Assembly (NCBI RefSeq): GCF_009870125.1
Contig: NC_046683.1
Span: forward strand, 930,001-994,000
Direction of reading: 5' to 3'
DNA length: 64,000 nucleotides
Source: Drosophila pseudoobscura
Taxonomy: Eukaryota > Arthropoda > Insecta > Diptera > Drosophilidae
In this document: positions 49,829-62,002 of the stretch, one piece after another
Position numbering within the stretch: the stretch's first letter is position 1
How the letters are laid out: every line of letters starts with the position of its first letter
Notes under the pieces: generated by a model
The model's input: the letters and a program-made list of their open reading frames with translations, nothing else
What the model was told of the DNA's origin: nothing
Databases searched by the model: none
Translations under genes and position numbers: made by a program

Positions 49829-52800
49829 GGGATTCTGGGGTCCATTGCCCGCTTGGAGGCCACCACCGGGTGCACCACCGCCTACGGCGCCTGCATTGAT
49901 CTGTGTCTGCTGGCGCTGCTTGATGATGGCCGCCATGATCTGGGGATTCTGCTTGAGGATGGTGAGAATGTGCTGGTTGCTCTCGTTGGTGGGGTTGTTC
50001 TTTATCTTCTGCATGATCTGGGCCAGCTGGTGCGTGTTCAAACTTCCGGCTGCCTGGCCACCGCCTCCTCCGGGCGGTGGACGCACGCCTCCGGCACCGG
50101 CCGCTCCCATCGGCGTACCCATTCCGCCCATACCCATGCCATGTTGTCCGCCGACGGGCATCTGGCCGCCGCCGCCGACCCCTCCTCCGCCCATCGGGTT
50201 GGTCAGCATCATCTGCTGCTGCTGCTGTTGTTGTTGTTGCTGCTGTTGCTGCTGCTGCTGGAGGACGTTCTGCTGCTGCTGCATCATTTGGTTCGGCTGG
50301 CGCATTCCCGTGGCGTTGTTCACGTACCGCGGCTGGGGCACACCCGCACCTCCACCGCCGGCGCCCCACTGGTCCATGGAAAGCAGGTTGTTGGCATTCA
50401 AGACATTGCCGCAGTTGCCGGCACCGGGCAGGGGGCCGCCCGAGGGATTGCCACCGCCGCCGATGCCAGGTCCCAGCTGATTCAGATTCACTCCGACGCC
50501 TCCGACACCGACACTAACACCTCCAACTCCGACGCCCACTCCACCGACCATACCCACTCCCAGCTGATTCACATTCTGGTTGGGTACTCCTCCGACGCCT
50601 CCGACTCCTCCGACCAGAGCACGGTTCATGACGGGCGGGGCCATTGGGACGCCTTTCCCAAAGCCACCGCCATGCGGCACCTGCTGGCGAGCGGCCTCCT
50701 CCTGCACCTGCTTTACCACCTGCAGGACATTCGGCGACGGCGGGTGTCCGCCCCCACCTCCGGGCTTCATGCCGATGCCCGGCTGATGGGGATGCGGCGA
50801 GGTCATGCCACCCATTCCGCTGCCAGACACTGGCGAAGGCACTGGCACAGCAGACGGTGAATGTCCGCCCACTCCTGGCAGCAGCACGGCCGCCTGACCG
50901 ACGGGCATCACATTGGCCATGCCCACAACGGGCACACCGCCAGCGACGACTGTCGGCCCGCTAACCGCCGGTCCGGGCAGTGCCGAAGGAGCGGCTGTCC
51001 GCGACATGAGGGCCACACGCCGACGCAGTAGCTGTTGCTGTTGGAGTCTGTTTAGGAAAGAGAGTTTGGGTTGCAGGATGAGAATAAGGATACAGAGGTA
51101 CGGATTTCAGACTTATGCTGGGCTGGAGTACTCACTTCTGCTGGAGCTGTTGCTGCTTCAGCTTGTGCTTGATGTTCGGACAGAAGGGCACGGGACACTT
51201 CTGCTCCTGACAGTGCTTCGCATGGTAGCAGCAGAGGGCGATTAGCTGCTTGCAGATGGGGCAGCCACCGTTCGTCTTTCGCTTGCAGTTCTTTGTGTGC
51301 TGGACGACGCGCTGCATCTTCTGGCACGAGGGCAGGCGACAGTTGGCGTCGCGGCACTGGCAGGCGTGCACCAGGGACTGGATGCACCGCTGGATGGACT
51401 GTTTGCGGGCCTCCTGGGGATTGGCCTGCTTGTGGTCCGCCGGTGCACAGCCGTCGTCAATGTCGAAGCCAAGCTTCTCCATTTTATGGGGATGTCCGAC
51501 CTTCTCCTTGCACACAATGCACAGATCAAAGTCCTGCGAAAGAGCAAAATAGGATTATTGATTATGGATTATGGATGCATTTTCTTTTGTCTGAGGCGTT
51601 GTCTTACATCACAGACGGTGCAATGATAGCGCGTCTCAACGGCTGTCTTGCAATTGTTGCACGTGTACACGAACTTGTCCTGGCCCTGATTGTGCAGCTC
51701 GTACAGCATTGAGAGCGTCGAGAATTGGGCGCGCCGCAGCGACGAGAACTCAAAGTGCTTGTCGCGGGCCAGCGTGAGGAATGCATCGCGGCCGTCCATC
51801 AGATCGCAGGTTAGCAGTGGATCGGGGTCTTGAATGGGCTACAATAGGATACAAATACAATTATAAATCTGGGTTCTCGATCCTCCTTTGGCCTCCTTTG
51901 GCTCCTTTGGGACTCACCGCTAAACTGGCAGCAGACTGTGCCGAGTGCAGGCGTATCACGAAAAAGACTTCCTTGTGCTTCTCCATCGTGGCATAGATCT
52001 TCGCGGAGAGATCGTTCCCCGACTGATGCTCGTTGGACTTCTTGCTGTTCTTCCGCTGGGCGGCCTTTGACTTGTTGGACTTCTTGGCCTTCTTCTGGCC
52101 CTTCTTCTTGCCATCGCCACTCACCTCGTTGTCCTCGATGGAGAAGAGCTGGGCGCGACGATAAAAAAGACAATTATTAGAGGGGGAAAACGAAAGTTAA
52201 GAAGTGATGAACACCTCGGAATATCGGCTTACATTCGCCGCTGCAGCTGCCTCGGCTGCCTCTGCCTGTTTGCGCTTCTCCTCCTCCTCTTGGTCGAGCT
52301 CCTTGATGCTCTCTTCAAGGACATTTGGCCAGAAATCGCCCTCGAAGTAGGGCAGCTCGGCGGCAGAGCCCAGCTTGTCCTCCATCGCCTGCTTGAGTAT
52401 GTCCTTGTAGTCCTGGATGATGCGCTCGATCATGCCCTTGTCCAGCATCTTCTTGTACCACTCCTGCAGGCGCTTCGGCTTCGGTATCTTCTGGTCCGTC
52501 GGATGGCAGTGGAAGATGTAGTCGTCCCCCTCCGATGGCGGACACGCCCAAATGTGGGCCATCGTGTAGCCCAGCTGCTTCACATAGTCCATGTACCCGA
52601 GCAGGATCTCGTGGTAGACCGCGGTACGGTATTGGCGCGGCCGGAAGAAGTGCACCGAATCGAGGTAGGCAATGTAGACGCGTCGTGTGTTGGGCGCCGG
52701 ACACTCGGATCCGTACTCCTGCACGTGCATGCCAAAGAAGCAGACATCGATGCCGTCCACCTCCTCGAAGGCGAACAGGGCCTTCGCCCGGTACGGGAAC

Positions 52801-55800
52801 TCGTTCATCATGTCCCCGCCCTCGACAAAGCGTCGCCGCATTCCCGGCTTCACCTCGACGCACTTCTCCGAGGAGCTGACTACGCGTATGTGCACCTCGC
52901 CCGCTCCCGCCTCCTTCTTCTTGAGGAAGTTATTCACGCGCGTCTCGATGTAGACGCCGAGCTTGGTGGTGGGCAGGCGCTTGGCATTGAATTTGTTCTC
53001 CTTCCGCTTCGAGTTCTTCTTCTTGAGGCAATTGTCGCAGACAAAGCCGCCCGGCCAGATGGAGTCCAGCCAGAGGACACAGATCTGATGCTGCTTGCGG
53101 CCGCATTCCTGGCAGTTCACAAAAGGCTCCAGCTCCAGGTGATCGTTCTTCATCTCCTTGAATTGGTCCTTTTTGATTTGTCTACAGAGGGATACGGAAC
53201 AAAAAAGATTAGAATAGGGATCGGATCGGACCGAACGGGATAAAGGGGGAAAGTAGATAAGGGCATATATGTATACACTTACGTTTGTGACTGCAACGGA
53301 TCGTCACCCAGTGTGACCGTGTCTCCCTGGATGTCATTAAAGCACTTTTGGCAGAAGGTGTATCTATTTGAGGCGACACCGTATTCCTTTAGACTGGTTT
53401 TTGTTTTGGTTTTTTTTGTTTACGTTTTTGTTTACGAAGATTTAGTTTTGTTGTTGGATGCGATGTACGAGAGAGTTTTTGAAGATGGCAGCCAAAAAGA
53501 ACAACAACGAACGAACGAACGAATGAACGAGCAGGCATGTGGCGAGTAGTGTTGTCAAGTGTTGGCAGGTTGCAGATTGTGGTATGGGTTGTGGTGGGTG
53601 CGAGAGCGAGATGGTCATCATCATCATCATTATTGTGTTGAGCGAGGGCGCATTTGTGTTGTGTGTGTGTGTGTGTGTATGAGTGCATTTTGAAGATGAG
53701 TGCGTGCGCGAGTGGTGTCCGTGAGTGAGAGAAAGAGTGAAATGGAATGGAAGTGTGGTGATCGGATCGAATCGGTTTTTTGTTTCGTTTTGTTAATTAA
53801 TTAATTATTACGGCACACGAATACACACAGAAACACAGGCACAGATAATTTTTAATACACGTATTATTATTATTATTAAATGTGTGGGCAAAGAGACGAC
53901 ACGTAACACAGAAACACAAATACACAGACACAGTTATATGCACATTTGGGAGGCGCAACGGAACGCAGGTTAACGGGAATTGTTGTTGGTTTTGTTTTTG
54001 GTTTTTGTTTTGTTTTGTTTTGGTTTTGGTTTTGGCGGGAGCAAGGAACACACACACAGGAGGTGGGAATGGAAAAGAATGCAAGAAAGAAAGAAAGGAA
54101 GAGAAACGAAAAGTGTTAGGTAATTTGCATTAAAATTTGTTTACACACAATTATTACAACAATTATAAACGGAAGGCGGATGAGTGTGGAAGGGGGGCAG
54201 GGAGCAGGGGTGGAGGGGATGGATGGTTGTAAATATAATGAGTGGGATGATCGGATAATCGGATTATCGGACAGTAATCGATACATCAATTACAAAAAAC
54301 TACCGTTAGAAAAGTAACCGGTAATCGGTAACTCAACATTAGGGTACCAGCGATAATCCACCATAGGCCAGGATATCCATGAATTTGGGGGACATCTGTT
54401 GTGACAGATATCTGGGGGATCCTGTCTTATTTGTTTTTTTTTTGCTCGCTCTACTCGAACTTTTTTTTTCAAAATTTATTCAATAGTATTTATTGGTGAA
54501 TCTGGGAGGCACCTATCAGAATATTTTGTGTTTATCGGAAAAATGGAAAGCCGAAGCGGAAGCAGAAGCGGAGTGGCATTGAAGCTTTGGATCTAATTTT
54601 CGGAATCTTGGAATCATGGAATTATCAATCCTTTTGGCACGGCGGACAAACTTTTTAGCAAACAGATAAACGTGACGTGGATTGGATCTCTGGGAAACAA
54701 TATGTGTGGAGTGGGTGAGTGGGGAGACAGGGAGGAGAAGGATGAGAGTAGAGGGGTGAGTAGGAGGGCAGCACATACCTGTTCTGGTAGCTATAGTACT
54801 TAGCGTCGCGCGGTATCGTACACAGCTGCTTGCCATAGCAGCACAGCACTTGGGGATTGAAGGTGTATTTCCTGCCGCAACAGTAGCCCAGGGCTTGCAT
54901 CACTGGATCGATCTCTGCCTCGAACACCTCCGAAAGCTGACAGAGAAAAGATGGGAAGATGGGGGAGCAGGTGTTAGCATCGATTGGGGGGGGGGCAGCA
55001 TGGATCACAGCTGTAGTACGGCTGTAGTCCCCCGTATATCCTTGGAAGTTACGTTACCTTGGTACAGTAGCGGTAGACGCGTGAGGTCTTGCGATTGTAG
55101 AGCCACGCATTGTCGAACATCAGCCAAACATCGTCCACGTACTCCCAGGGATCGCTGTACTTGCCGTTCTGGATGTTGTTCCGTATCGTGCCCAGATCCA
55201 TCGGCTTCTTAACGATCTCAAAGTAGTCGGGTATGCCCAGCGCCTGTGGATCCACCGGATACCGAAACGGCACCGATTCCGGCTCCTGGCGCAGCAATTT
55301 CTCCAACGTTGGCAGCAATGCGGTGCGCAGCTCCTCTGGATTGAATTCTGAAATAAGGATTTTACAATTTTAGCATTGAACTTCAATCCCCAAAATCCAA
55401 TCCGCAATCCCTGAACCATCAGCCATCAACCATCAGCCATCAACCATCAACCATCAACCATCTGTGGATGGTTGACGATATTGAAAGTATTGAAAGAAAG
55501 ACTATACAAGATGTTGCACGAGAGACCAGTTCAGTTCTCTTTTAGGCACAGCCTTCGTCTCTGATCGCGGCCCTCCGCCCACTCCGCCCACTCGACCCCC
55601 ACGGGTTCGGCTGACCTACTCATACTTTCTCTGTTTATGTCTAGGGCCCCAAAAGTGTTGTCAGAAGTTTAACGAAGAGAAAGAGATTAGTGTCAGCTGT
55701 TCCCTCAGCTATTTTTGATTGTATCAAAGGAAGGGATCTGAGGGAGAGTGATAGCAAGCATTGCAAGGATTGTCCTGTGACAGGTACTGCCCCAAACTTG

Positions 55801-57372
55801 GTTCTGGTCATTACTTACGGCATTTCTTCTTCTTGTCGCCAGCCTGCAGGGCCAGTGGCTCTGGGACCAGGGGCTTTGGCTCGATCTTGGTCTTGATGTC
55901 CATGCCCCCCGCTCCGGAGATGCCATCGTGGGCACCGTTGATATCATCCTTGCCGCCACCGCCGCCGCCTTCGTGTGTGGCCGACGAGGCACTCTCGTCG
56001 ACATCCATGGGCTCGGTCTTGATCTTGACATTGCCATCGCCGTCGGCGTCCTCCGATTTGATCTCCATTTTGATCATGCTGGTGCCGTCGTTGTTGACAT
56101 TCTTGCCCTTGCCGCCCGTGGAGCAGTCCATCTGGGAGCTGTCGTTGTTGCCGCCGCAGCTGTCATCCATGAACTCCTTCTTGATCTCGTCCTCCTGCTT
56201 GATCGAGTCCAGCTTCCCCTTCGAAGCCTTGCCGCCGCCCCCGCTGCCGTTTGTGTCGTTCGTGGGCGATGGGGTGTCGTCGTCGTTATCACGCGCCGCT
56301 GCCTCCAAGGCGGCCATTTGGGAGGATAGGCTGCTCGAGCTGCTCATCATGCGGCTCGGCTGTGACTGCTGCTGCTGCTGGTTGCTGCCGCCACTACCAT
56401 TGCCACCGGAGGAGGTCGTTGCCAGCATGTGGGGATTGCTGTTCGGCGCCGAAAGAGAGCCTCCGCTGCCCGGTCCGCTCGATGCAATCGTTGCCGTCGC
56501 CGACGAGGAGGAATTGCAGCTGAGCGGCGTCGTTGCCGACGTCGTCGTGGTCGTTGTGGTGGCCATAACGCCTCCAACTCCTCCCACACTGCCGCTCCCA
56601 CTGCCACTGCCACTGCCGCTCCCGCTGCCGCAGTTGCTTCCGTTGCTGTTGCTGCCGTTGCTGTTGCTTCCGTTGCTGCCGTTGCTATTGCTATTGCTAT
56701 TGCTGTTGCTGTTGCTGCTGCTGGCGCACGTTGCTGCCGCCGAGGTGGGGGCACTGTTAGTCGCCAGGCCGGAGGCGCTGGTCGCCGGCACGGGGGAGGC
56801 CGGCACGTAGGGTGGAGTGTTGGCTCGATTGCTCATTGGCTGCATGAGGCTGTTCACCGACGGGGGATTGATGATGCTGTTGCTGCTGCTGTTGTTGTTG
56901 GTGTTGCTGTTGGTGTTGGTGTTGCTGCTGTTGGAGGGAGTGCCGACGGGACCATTGGAGATGAATCCTCCACCGCCGCCGCCGGGGGAGGGACTGGGCG
57001 CTGAAACCGTCATTCCACCCGCACTCGAGGGTACACCTCCTGCTGATCCTCCTCCTCCATTCGCACCTCCACTACCCGCCGCACCAGATCCTGCCCCTCC
57101 TGTAGTCAAGGCTGAATCGAGGCTCGTGGGTGTCGGTGGCATGTTGTTGAGGACACTTCCAGGCGGCTTCTGCTGCTGTTGCTGCATGGTAGAGTTGAAG
57201 CTGTTGCTGTTCGGCTGCTGTTGCTGCTGCTGTTGAATGGCCGTGGCATTGCTGAAGGGTGACTGGGGCATGAGCATGCCCGCTGCCGCCTGCTGGTGGA
57301 GGTGTCGCTGCTTCATCATTTCGCTAAGCTGGGGATTGCTGCCCGCTACGGTGCCGCCATTTGCGTTGATGA

Positions 57373-57412
<40 letters not shown>

Positions 57413-60400
57413 CTGTTGGCCAGGCACTGGACTGGTGAGGACATTGGCCGCTCCAGCGGCCGTCTGGAAGGGGGAGAGCACGGGATTGACTACCATGCCG
57501 CCGGGACTGGGTCCCGGAGGACCCACCAGCATGTTGCCAGCCTGCTGCTGTTGCTGCTGTTGCGGGAATTGCATGCGCTGCTGCTGTTGCAACGTGAGCA
57601 TGTTGCCGCCGGGCGAGTGGCTACGCATCGTCACCATATTCGCCTGGCCTCCAACGCCGACTCCAACGCCAACACCGAGTGCTCCTGCCAGTCCTGCGAC
57701 ACCCACGGGGCCGCCACCCACTGGCTGCTGCTGCTGCTGACCGACGACCATGCCGCCAGGACCCTGGGGACGGAGCTGCTGTGGCTGCATCACGCCCCCC
57801 ATTGGACTGATGATGGGACGGACTCCGCCAACGGATTGCTGCTGCTGCTGGGTCTGTTGCTGCTGTTGTTGCGGCCCGACGACGCCCTGAAGGCCACCGC
57901 CCACCGTAGGATTGGAGACGGAGCCGGGTACTCCGCCCACGCCTCCTGGCACTCCAACGGGGCCGCCGCCGGGAACGACCACGGGACCCGAACCGGATAC
58001 GGGGCCCGTGCCCTGCTGCTGCATGAGCATCTGCTGGTGCTGCTCCTTGCGCTTCAGCCGCTTCTCCTCGAGCTCCTTCTGGATCTTGTAGATCTTCTCA
58101 GCGAGCAGGTGGTAGTATTCGGAGCGGCTCTTGGCCATCTCGTACATGTCCTTCTCGACCTTCTCCGCGTAGGAGACGAGGTTGTGCATCCGCTTGTCCT
58201 GCATCGTCGTCGGATCGGAGGTGGGAAAGATGGCCTGCACAAGCTTGTGGACGAGATGGTTCCGCAGATCCGCCGTCACCGACTCCCGCCAGTCCTTTTC
58301 GCTGTCGTTGCCTGTGGAACCCGTTCCTCCTGTCCCGCCGCCTCCTCCGGCACCACCGCCGCCTCCAGCCGCATTCTGATTGGGATTCGCGTTCGCATTC
58401 CCCCCGCTGGCACCCGTCGTATCGGCGGGCATCAGAACACTGGAACCCTGGCCGCCGGCAGTCACGCCAGTCGCACCACCAGGTCCTGCGCCACTTGGGG
58501 GATGAACTTGGGGCACCTTCAGCTTCGACAGCTGATCCGCCTGCCCCACCAGCTGCTGCTTTTCTGCCGCTCCTCCGCCAAAGTTGGCGCTGCCGAAGCC
58601 TCCGACGCTCACAGACAGCGGCGTGGGAATGTTTCCCAACTGCTGTTGTGCGGGATTCGTCTGCTGCTGCTGCTGTTGCTGCTGGTCGACCATGTTGGAG
58701 AGGCCACCGCGTCGCCGATTGCCAGCATTGGCGGCATTGCACTGGCCCTGGAGCATCTGCTGCTGCTGCTGCTGGAGGCTATTCACATCGTTGGGCAGGA
58801 CGGAACCGGAACCGGGACCCGTGGGTCCCAGGACTCGCACTGTGGGTGGGATGCCCTGCATTCGAATGCTCGGAGGCATCCCCTGCTGCTGCTGGCCCGC
58901 TCCGACACCCGCGCCACCGCCGATCATATTGCCGGCCGTCACGGGAGAGAGTCCCACCTGGCCCATGGCATCGAAGCGTCGCAGCTCCTGCTGCTGTTGG
59001 TGCTGTTGCTGTTGCTGCTGGACTTGCTGCTGCTGCTGGGCGAGTTGTTGGGCCATTTCGGCGTTGGATTTGGGTGCACCGCCCTGCTGCTGCTGCTGCT
59101 GCTGCTGCTGGGGCATCACGAGGCCCGTATTCTGGGCTCCTCCTGGGGCTCCTACCTGTTGCTGCTGCTGCTTGCCATCGAGTGATCCCCCGACGCCACC
59201 GAGCACGGTGAGAGGTTGGTTCTGTTGCTGTTGCTGGAGACCGCCGGCCCCTCCGCTGCCTGGTGGGCCCCCGCCAGGGGTCGAACCACCGCTTCCCGCT
59301 CCTCCGCCGCCTCCGACATTGGCGTTCTGGAACACCGAATGACTCTGGCGGAACGGATAGCAGATGATGCAGGTGCTGTTGATGCAGGTCTTGTAATGCA
59401 GGAGGATCTGGCGCGAGGAAGCACAGTGCTGCATGGTGCAGTCCTTGCTCTGCTTGCAGGTACCCATGTGCGCCAGAACCGCCTTCATCGCCTTGCAGTA
59501 GGGTACGTTGCAGACCTCGCGGTTCGGATTGAGGGTCTCCCGCCGGTTGCACTTGTGCGCGTGCAGCAGGAGCATCAGCTGCTGCTGGATCTGTCGCTTG
59601 CGGTCGTCGGGGACATCCTGGCGGTTCGCCTGTGGATTTCCCGCTCCTCCGACTGCTGCTGTCACAGCTCCGCCTGCTGCTCCCACCTGGACACCCTGGA
59701 CTCCCTGCTGCTGCTGCTGTGAGGTTCCTGGCTGCTGCTGCTGCTGCTGCGGATGGCCCAGTAATTGGTTCGGCTGCGGGGGACGAGGTCCAAGGGCACC
59801 CGGCTGCTGCTGCTGTCCGAGCATCTGCTGCTGCTGCTGGGGATTGCCGCCCACTAGCTGTCCGGTGGGTCCGCCGGTGCCATCGCCGCCCAAACTGGGC
59901 ATCGGGACAACAGTGCCCACTGGGCGATTGCCCTGCGGCATGACACCGACTCCTCCCCGTTGTGCCATCTGCTGGGCAAGCAGCTGCTGCTGCTGTTGCT
60001 GTTGCTGCTGGGAATTGTTGCCGCCCGGACCTCCGTACTGGCCCACGCCGTAGGGCATGCTATTCAGTTGTCCTGCGGGAAAACGAGCAACGAGAGGAAT
60101 AGGATAAGGATTAGCAGTGGCTCCCTTCTTGTCGGTCTCGTCGGTGGACCTACCCATCTGCATGTTGGGATTCTGCATGCGTGGTCCTCCGCCGCCGGGT
60201 CCATTCCCTGGGCCGCCTGGTCCATTGCCACCTCCGGCAGCGCCCATTATGTGGGGACCGCGCAGCATATGCTGCTGGCCGACCATGCGACCCATCATCG
60301 GACCGTTTTGCATGTGCATGCCCTGCTGGTTGGGTGCCACTGAGCCGCTGCCAGCGCCCACGGGACCTCCGGGTCCGCCTGCCACTGAAACGGCATTGAT

Positions 60401-61375
60401 CATGCCACCGCCTGGCTGCTGCTGCTTCAGCTGGTTGACCATGCCACCCATGCCGCCGCCGCCGACGCTGTTGGTGAGGACCATGTTCCCCAGATTCCCT
60501 TGGGCGATTGTGTTCATTCCTGCAGATAGGAGACAGGAGACGGGAGACAGGATTACACATGTACATATATCCGAGAGGAAGAAAGAATGATCTGGGATCA
60601 AGCGGCACTCACCTGGTATGGCATTCATGCCATTGTTTCCATTATTCGATATCGACATGGGCATCGAATTTACCATGCCCATCTGTGTGGCAACCTGCTG
60701 CATGACGCTCTGATTGGGCGACTGCAGATTTGGGGATTTGCTGCCCAATTGGTTCATCCCCGGCACCACCATGGTCCCCTTCTGGCCCTGCTGCTGCTGC
60801 TGTTGCTGTTGCTGCTGCTGCTGGAGTAGGTGCTGCAGCTGCTGCTGGTGCTGCTGCTGATGCTGCTGCATTTGGCGGAGCTGCTGCTGGTTGCCCGCTC
60901 CTCCGCCGCCGCCTCCGCTGCTGCTGTTGCCGCTGCCGTCATCGCCGCCGCTGCCAGGCTGCTGGGAGCCACCGCCGGCTCCGTTCATTTGTGAGGTAAC
61001 GACAACCTGACCGACTCCTGGCCCAGAGCCAGGGCCAGGGCCTGTCTGTTTGTTTGGTCCGACTCCGACGCCGACGACGGCTTGTGGTCCGCCGCCGCCG
61101 CCTGTTGAGTTTGTGTTTGTGACGCCAACATTCGAGGCGCCACCGCCGCCGCCGCCACTCAGCTGATCCGACCAGCCGCTGTTTGAGGACACCAGCTCGT
61201 CGGGCAGATTCTCTTCCAGAAACAACGAGATATCCGCTAAAGGAACAAAAGCAAAATAAGCAATAATATGAATGTTTGAATATGTCCAGGATGTGGGATG
61301 TGGAATCCAGGATTACTCACTTGGATCCATTTTCACCCGCTTTGTGGGCGGCTCGTCCAAATGATCCGCCATCAT
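47144..61375 (-). CDS. nej: nejire: CBP/p300 histone acetyltransferase and transcription coactivator, 3350 aa
   Basis: Thirteen coding exons: 61375-61321, 61236-60613, 60519-60154, 60072-55819, 55347-55058, 54936-54779, 53363-53283, 53181-52233, 52148-51918, 51838-51608, 51533-51136, 51047-49550, 48061-47144 (10053 bases, all phases fit). Domains in order: TAZ1 about 503-590, KIX about 935-1020, bromodomain about 1775-1875, RING/PHD (CH2) about 1880-2000, HAT about 2000-2380, ZZ about 2395-2450, TAZ2 about 2465-2545, NCBD about 2875-2925. Long Gln- and Gly-rich disordered regions lie between. HAT motifs are intact ([36 protein letters not shown]). Nejire acetylates histone H3 K18 and K27 and many factors, and is recruited in the nucleus by CREB, dTCF, Ci, Mad and others. 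Fly Nej is about 3.2-3.3 thousand residues, so length agrees. The start ATGATGGCGGATC is the first in frame and begins the conserved N-terminus ([12 protein letters not shown]). Confidence 0.97.
48062..49549 (-). other. nej: Last intron of nej (1.5 kb)
   Basis: GTAAGT donor and CTAG acceptor; phase 0 on both sides. AT-rich, with nothing else recognisable inside. Confidence 0.85.
49550..51047 (-). CDS. nej: nej coding exon 12 (NCBD and polyGln)
   Basis: 1498 bases. Gly/Val/Pro-rich and polyGln sequence surrounds the nuclear-coactivator-binding domain ([34 protein letters not shown]; about 50060-49910). Confidence 0.95.
51136..51533 (-). CDS. nej: nej coding exon 11 (ZZ end, TAZ2)
   Basis: 398 bases. 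The ZZ end ([20 protein letters not shown]) is followed by TAZ2: [46 protein letters not shown] and KCPVPFC, with all Zn-binding His and Cys in place. Confidence 0.97.
51608..51838 (-). CDS. nej: nej coding exon 10 (HAT end, ZZ start)
   Basis: 77 codons, phase 0 to 0. It encodes [33 protein letters not shown], then ZZ ligands YTCNNC and YHCTVCD. Confidence 0.97.
51918..52148 (-). CDS. nej: nej coding exon 9 (autoregulatory loop, HAT)
   Basis: 77 codons, phase 0 to 0. The Lys-rich part ([20 protein letters not shown]) corresponds to the autoacetylated activation loop of CBP/p300. It ends [19 protein letters not shown], back in the HAT fold. Confidence 0.95.
52233..53181 (-). CDS. nej: nej coding exon 8 (PHD and HAT core)
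   Basis: 949 bases. PHD Cys/His ([19 protein letters not shown]) is followed by the HAT fold: [50 protein letters not shown] and [20 protein letters not shown]. These hold the CoA- and lysine-tunnel residues of CBP/p300. An acidic/Lys helix ([14 protein letters not shown]) ends the exon. Confidence 0.97.
53283..53363 (-). CDS. nej: nej coding exon 7 (RING/CH2)
   Basis: 81 bases, encoding [20 protein letters not shown] and on. An AG nearer the T-rich tract (53387) would break the frame; the AG before ATACACC gives the correct phase and the conserved QNRY junction. Confidence 0.94.
53364..54778 (-). other. nej: nej intron inside the RING/CH2 region (1.4 kb)
   Basis: GTATGT donor, AAATAG acceptor. 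It contains ATT trinucleotide runs and (GT)n near 53660-53677. No ORF of note. Confidence 0.85.
54779..54936 (-). CDS. nej: nej coding exon 6 (bromodomain end, RING/CH2 start)
   Basis: 158 bases. It encodes [20 protein letters not shown], then [15 protein letters not shown] and YYSYQN, the last bromodomain helix and first Cys ligands of the RING-like CH2 region. Donor GTATGT. Confidence 0.96.
55058..55347 (-). CDS. nej: nej coding exon 5 (bromodomain)
   Basis: 290 bases. It encodes [34 protein letters not shown] and [19 protein letters not shown]. The acetyl-lysine-binding Asn of the AWLYN motif is present. Confidence 0.97.
55348..55818 (-). other. nej: nej intron before the bromodomain (471 bases)
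   Basis: It holds a short tandem of CCATCAACCATCAGC units at about 55427-55460. No ORF of note. Confidence 0.85.
55819..60072 (-). CDS. nej: nej coding exon 4 (TAZ1 and KIX)
   Basis: The 4254-base main exon. TAZ1 is at about 59610-59350 ([33 protein letters not shown] and Zn-binding His/Cys). KIX is at about 58310-58045 ([38 protein letters not shown]), the site that binds phospho-CREB and Myb. Many CAG/CAA-coded polyGln runs and a Ser/Asn/Gly tract follow, then an acidic/Lys-rich end (DKKKKC) ahead of the bromodomain. Confidence 0.96.
60154..60519 (-). CDS. nej: nej coding exon 3
   Basis: 366 bases of Gly/Met/Gln-rich sequence ([18 protein letters not shown] to NPNMQM). Flanked by two short introns that are both stop-free in frame. 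Confidence 0.9.
60613..61236 (-). CDS. nej: nej coding exon 2 (N-terminal LPDEL region)
   Basis: 624 bases. It opens [15 protein letters not shown], the conserved CBP N-terminal motif, then continues with Gly- and Gln-rich sequence. Ends after one base of a Gly codon. Confidence 0.95.
61321..61375 (-). CDS. nej: nej coding exon 1
   Basis: 55 bases. It encodes [18 protein letters not shown] and one base of the next codon; donor GTGAGT. The PTKRVK basic run matches the nuclear signal at the N-terminus of CBP family members. Confidence 0.92.
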
Positions 61376-62002
61376 GAAGATCGCTTTGGGTTCTGCAGAG
61401 TTTTGCAGAAGAGTTCGATTGAACCGAAGATATCCAACAAATCCAATTCCAAATACAAATTGAAATCCAAATTGTAATCCAAATTTAAATTTAATTTTAA
61501 TTCGAAAATAAATTGAATAACAACAAAAGTAATGATTATACGGAGAGTCGAGTGCGATCCACACGACCCTGCACGACGCTACGCTGCACGAACGCCGGGA
61601 AGACGCCGCTTGCCGCTTGCCACTTGCCGCTTGCCGCTCGCTTTGTCAACAATGTTTTCGAAAATTTCCTTAAAATTGTCCTTTCCTTTTGTTTTGTTTT
61701 CCTATATTTCTTTTACAAAATTTGCACAATTTTGTTATTTGATTTTGTCGACAATCTTATGTTTTTTGTTTGCTTTTGTTTTGTTTTGTTTTGCTTTCCT
61801 TTTCCCTTCCCTTTCGTTTTCTTTTCTTTCTTGTTGTAATTTTACACACTTTACGGTACACACGAGAAAACAGGGAATGGAGAACGCGGGAACGTGAATT
61901 CGAAATCGAATTCGAACTCAAACGTGAACGTGAACACGGAGCACAAGCACAGGCACGGTTGGAACTACTACTTGCCCGACAGCACGGCCCGACTGCTAGG
62001 AC
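61376..62002 (-). other. nej: nej 5' UTR and possible promoter
   Basis: An interval between the upstream ORF and the nej ATG. A CG-rich block at about 61540-61640 with repeated GGCAAGC units sits next to AT-rich sequence and could be a start-site region. The only polyadenylation-like hexamers on the gene strand are ATTAAA at 61490-61501. Whether this is a separate promoter or the middle of one long 5' leader cannot be told. Confidence 0.4.

Noticed and set aside
49511..50860. 449-codon open frame on the + strand opposite nej exon 12
   Set aside because: Leu- and His-rich antisense reading of polyGln; no homology and a repeat-driven frame.
53364..53386. Longer form of nej exon 7 using an AG at 53387-53388
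   Set aside because: It would put the exon out of phase and break the conserved QNRY junction of CBP; the AG at 53364 fits both.
57296..59185. 629-codon open frame on the + strand opposite nej exon 4
   Set aside because: It is an antisense shadow of CAG/CAA polyGln and Gly codons (reads as Leu/Ala repeats) with no domain; the minus strand has the real CBP domains.
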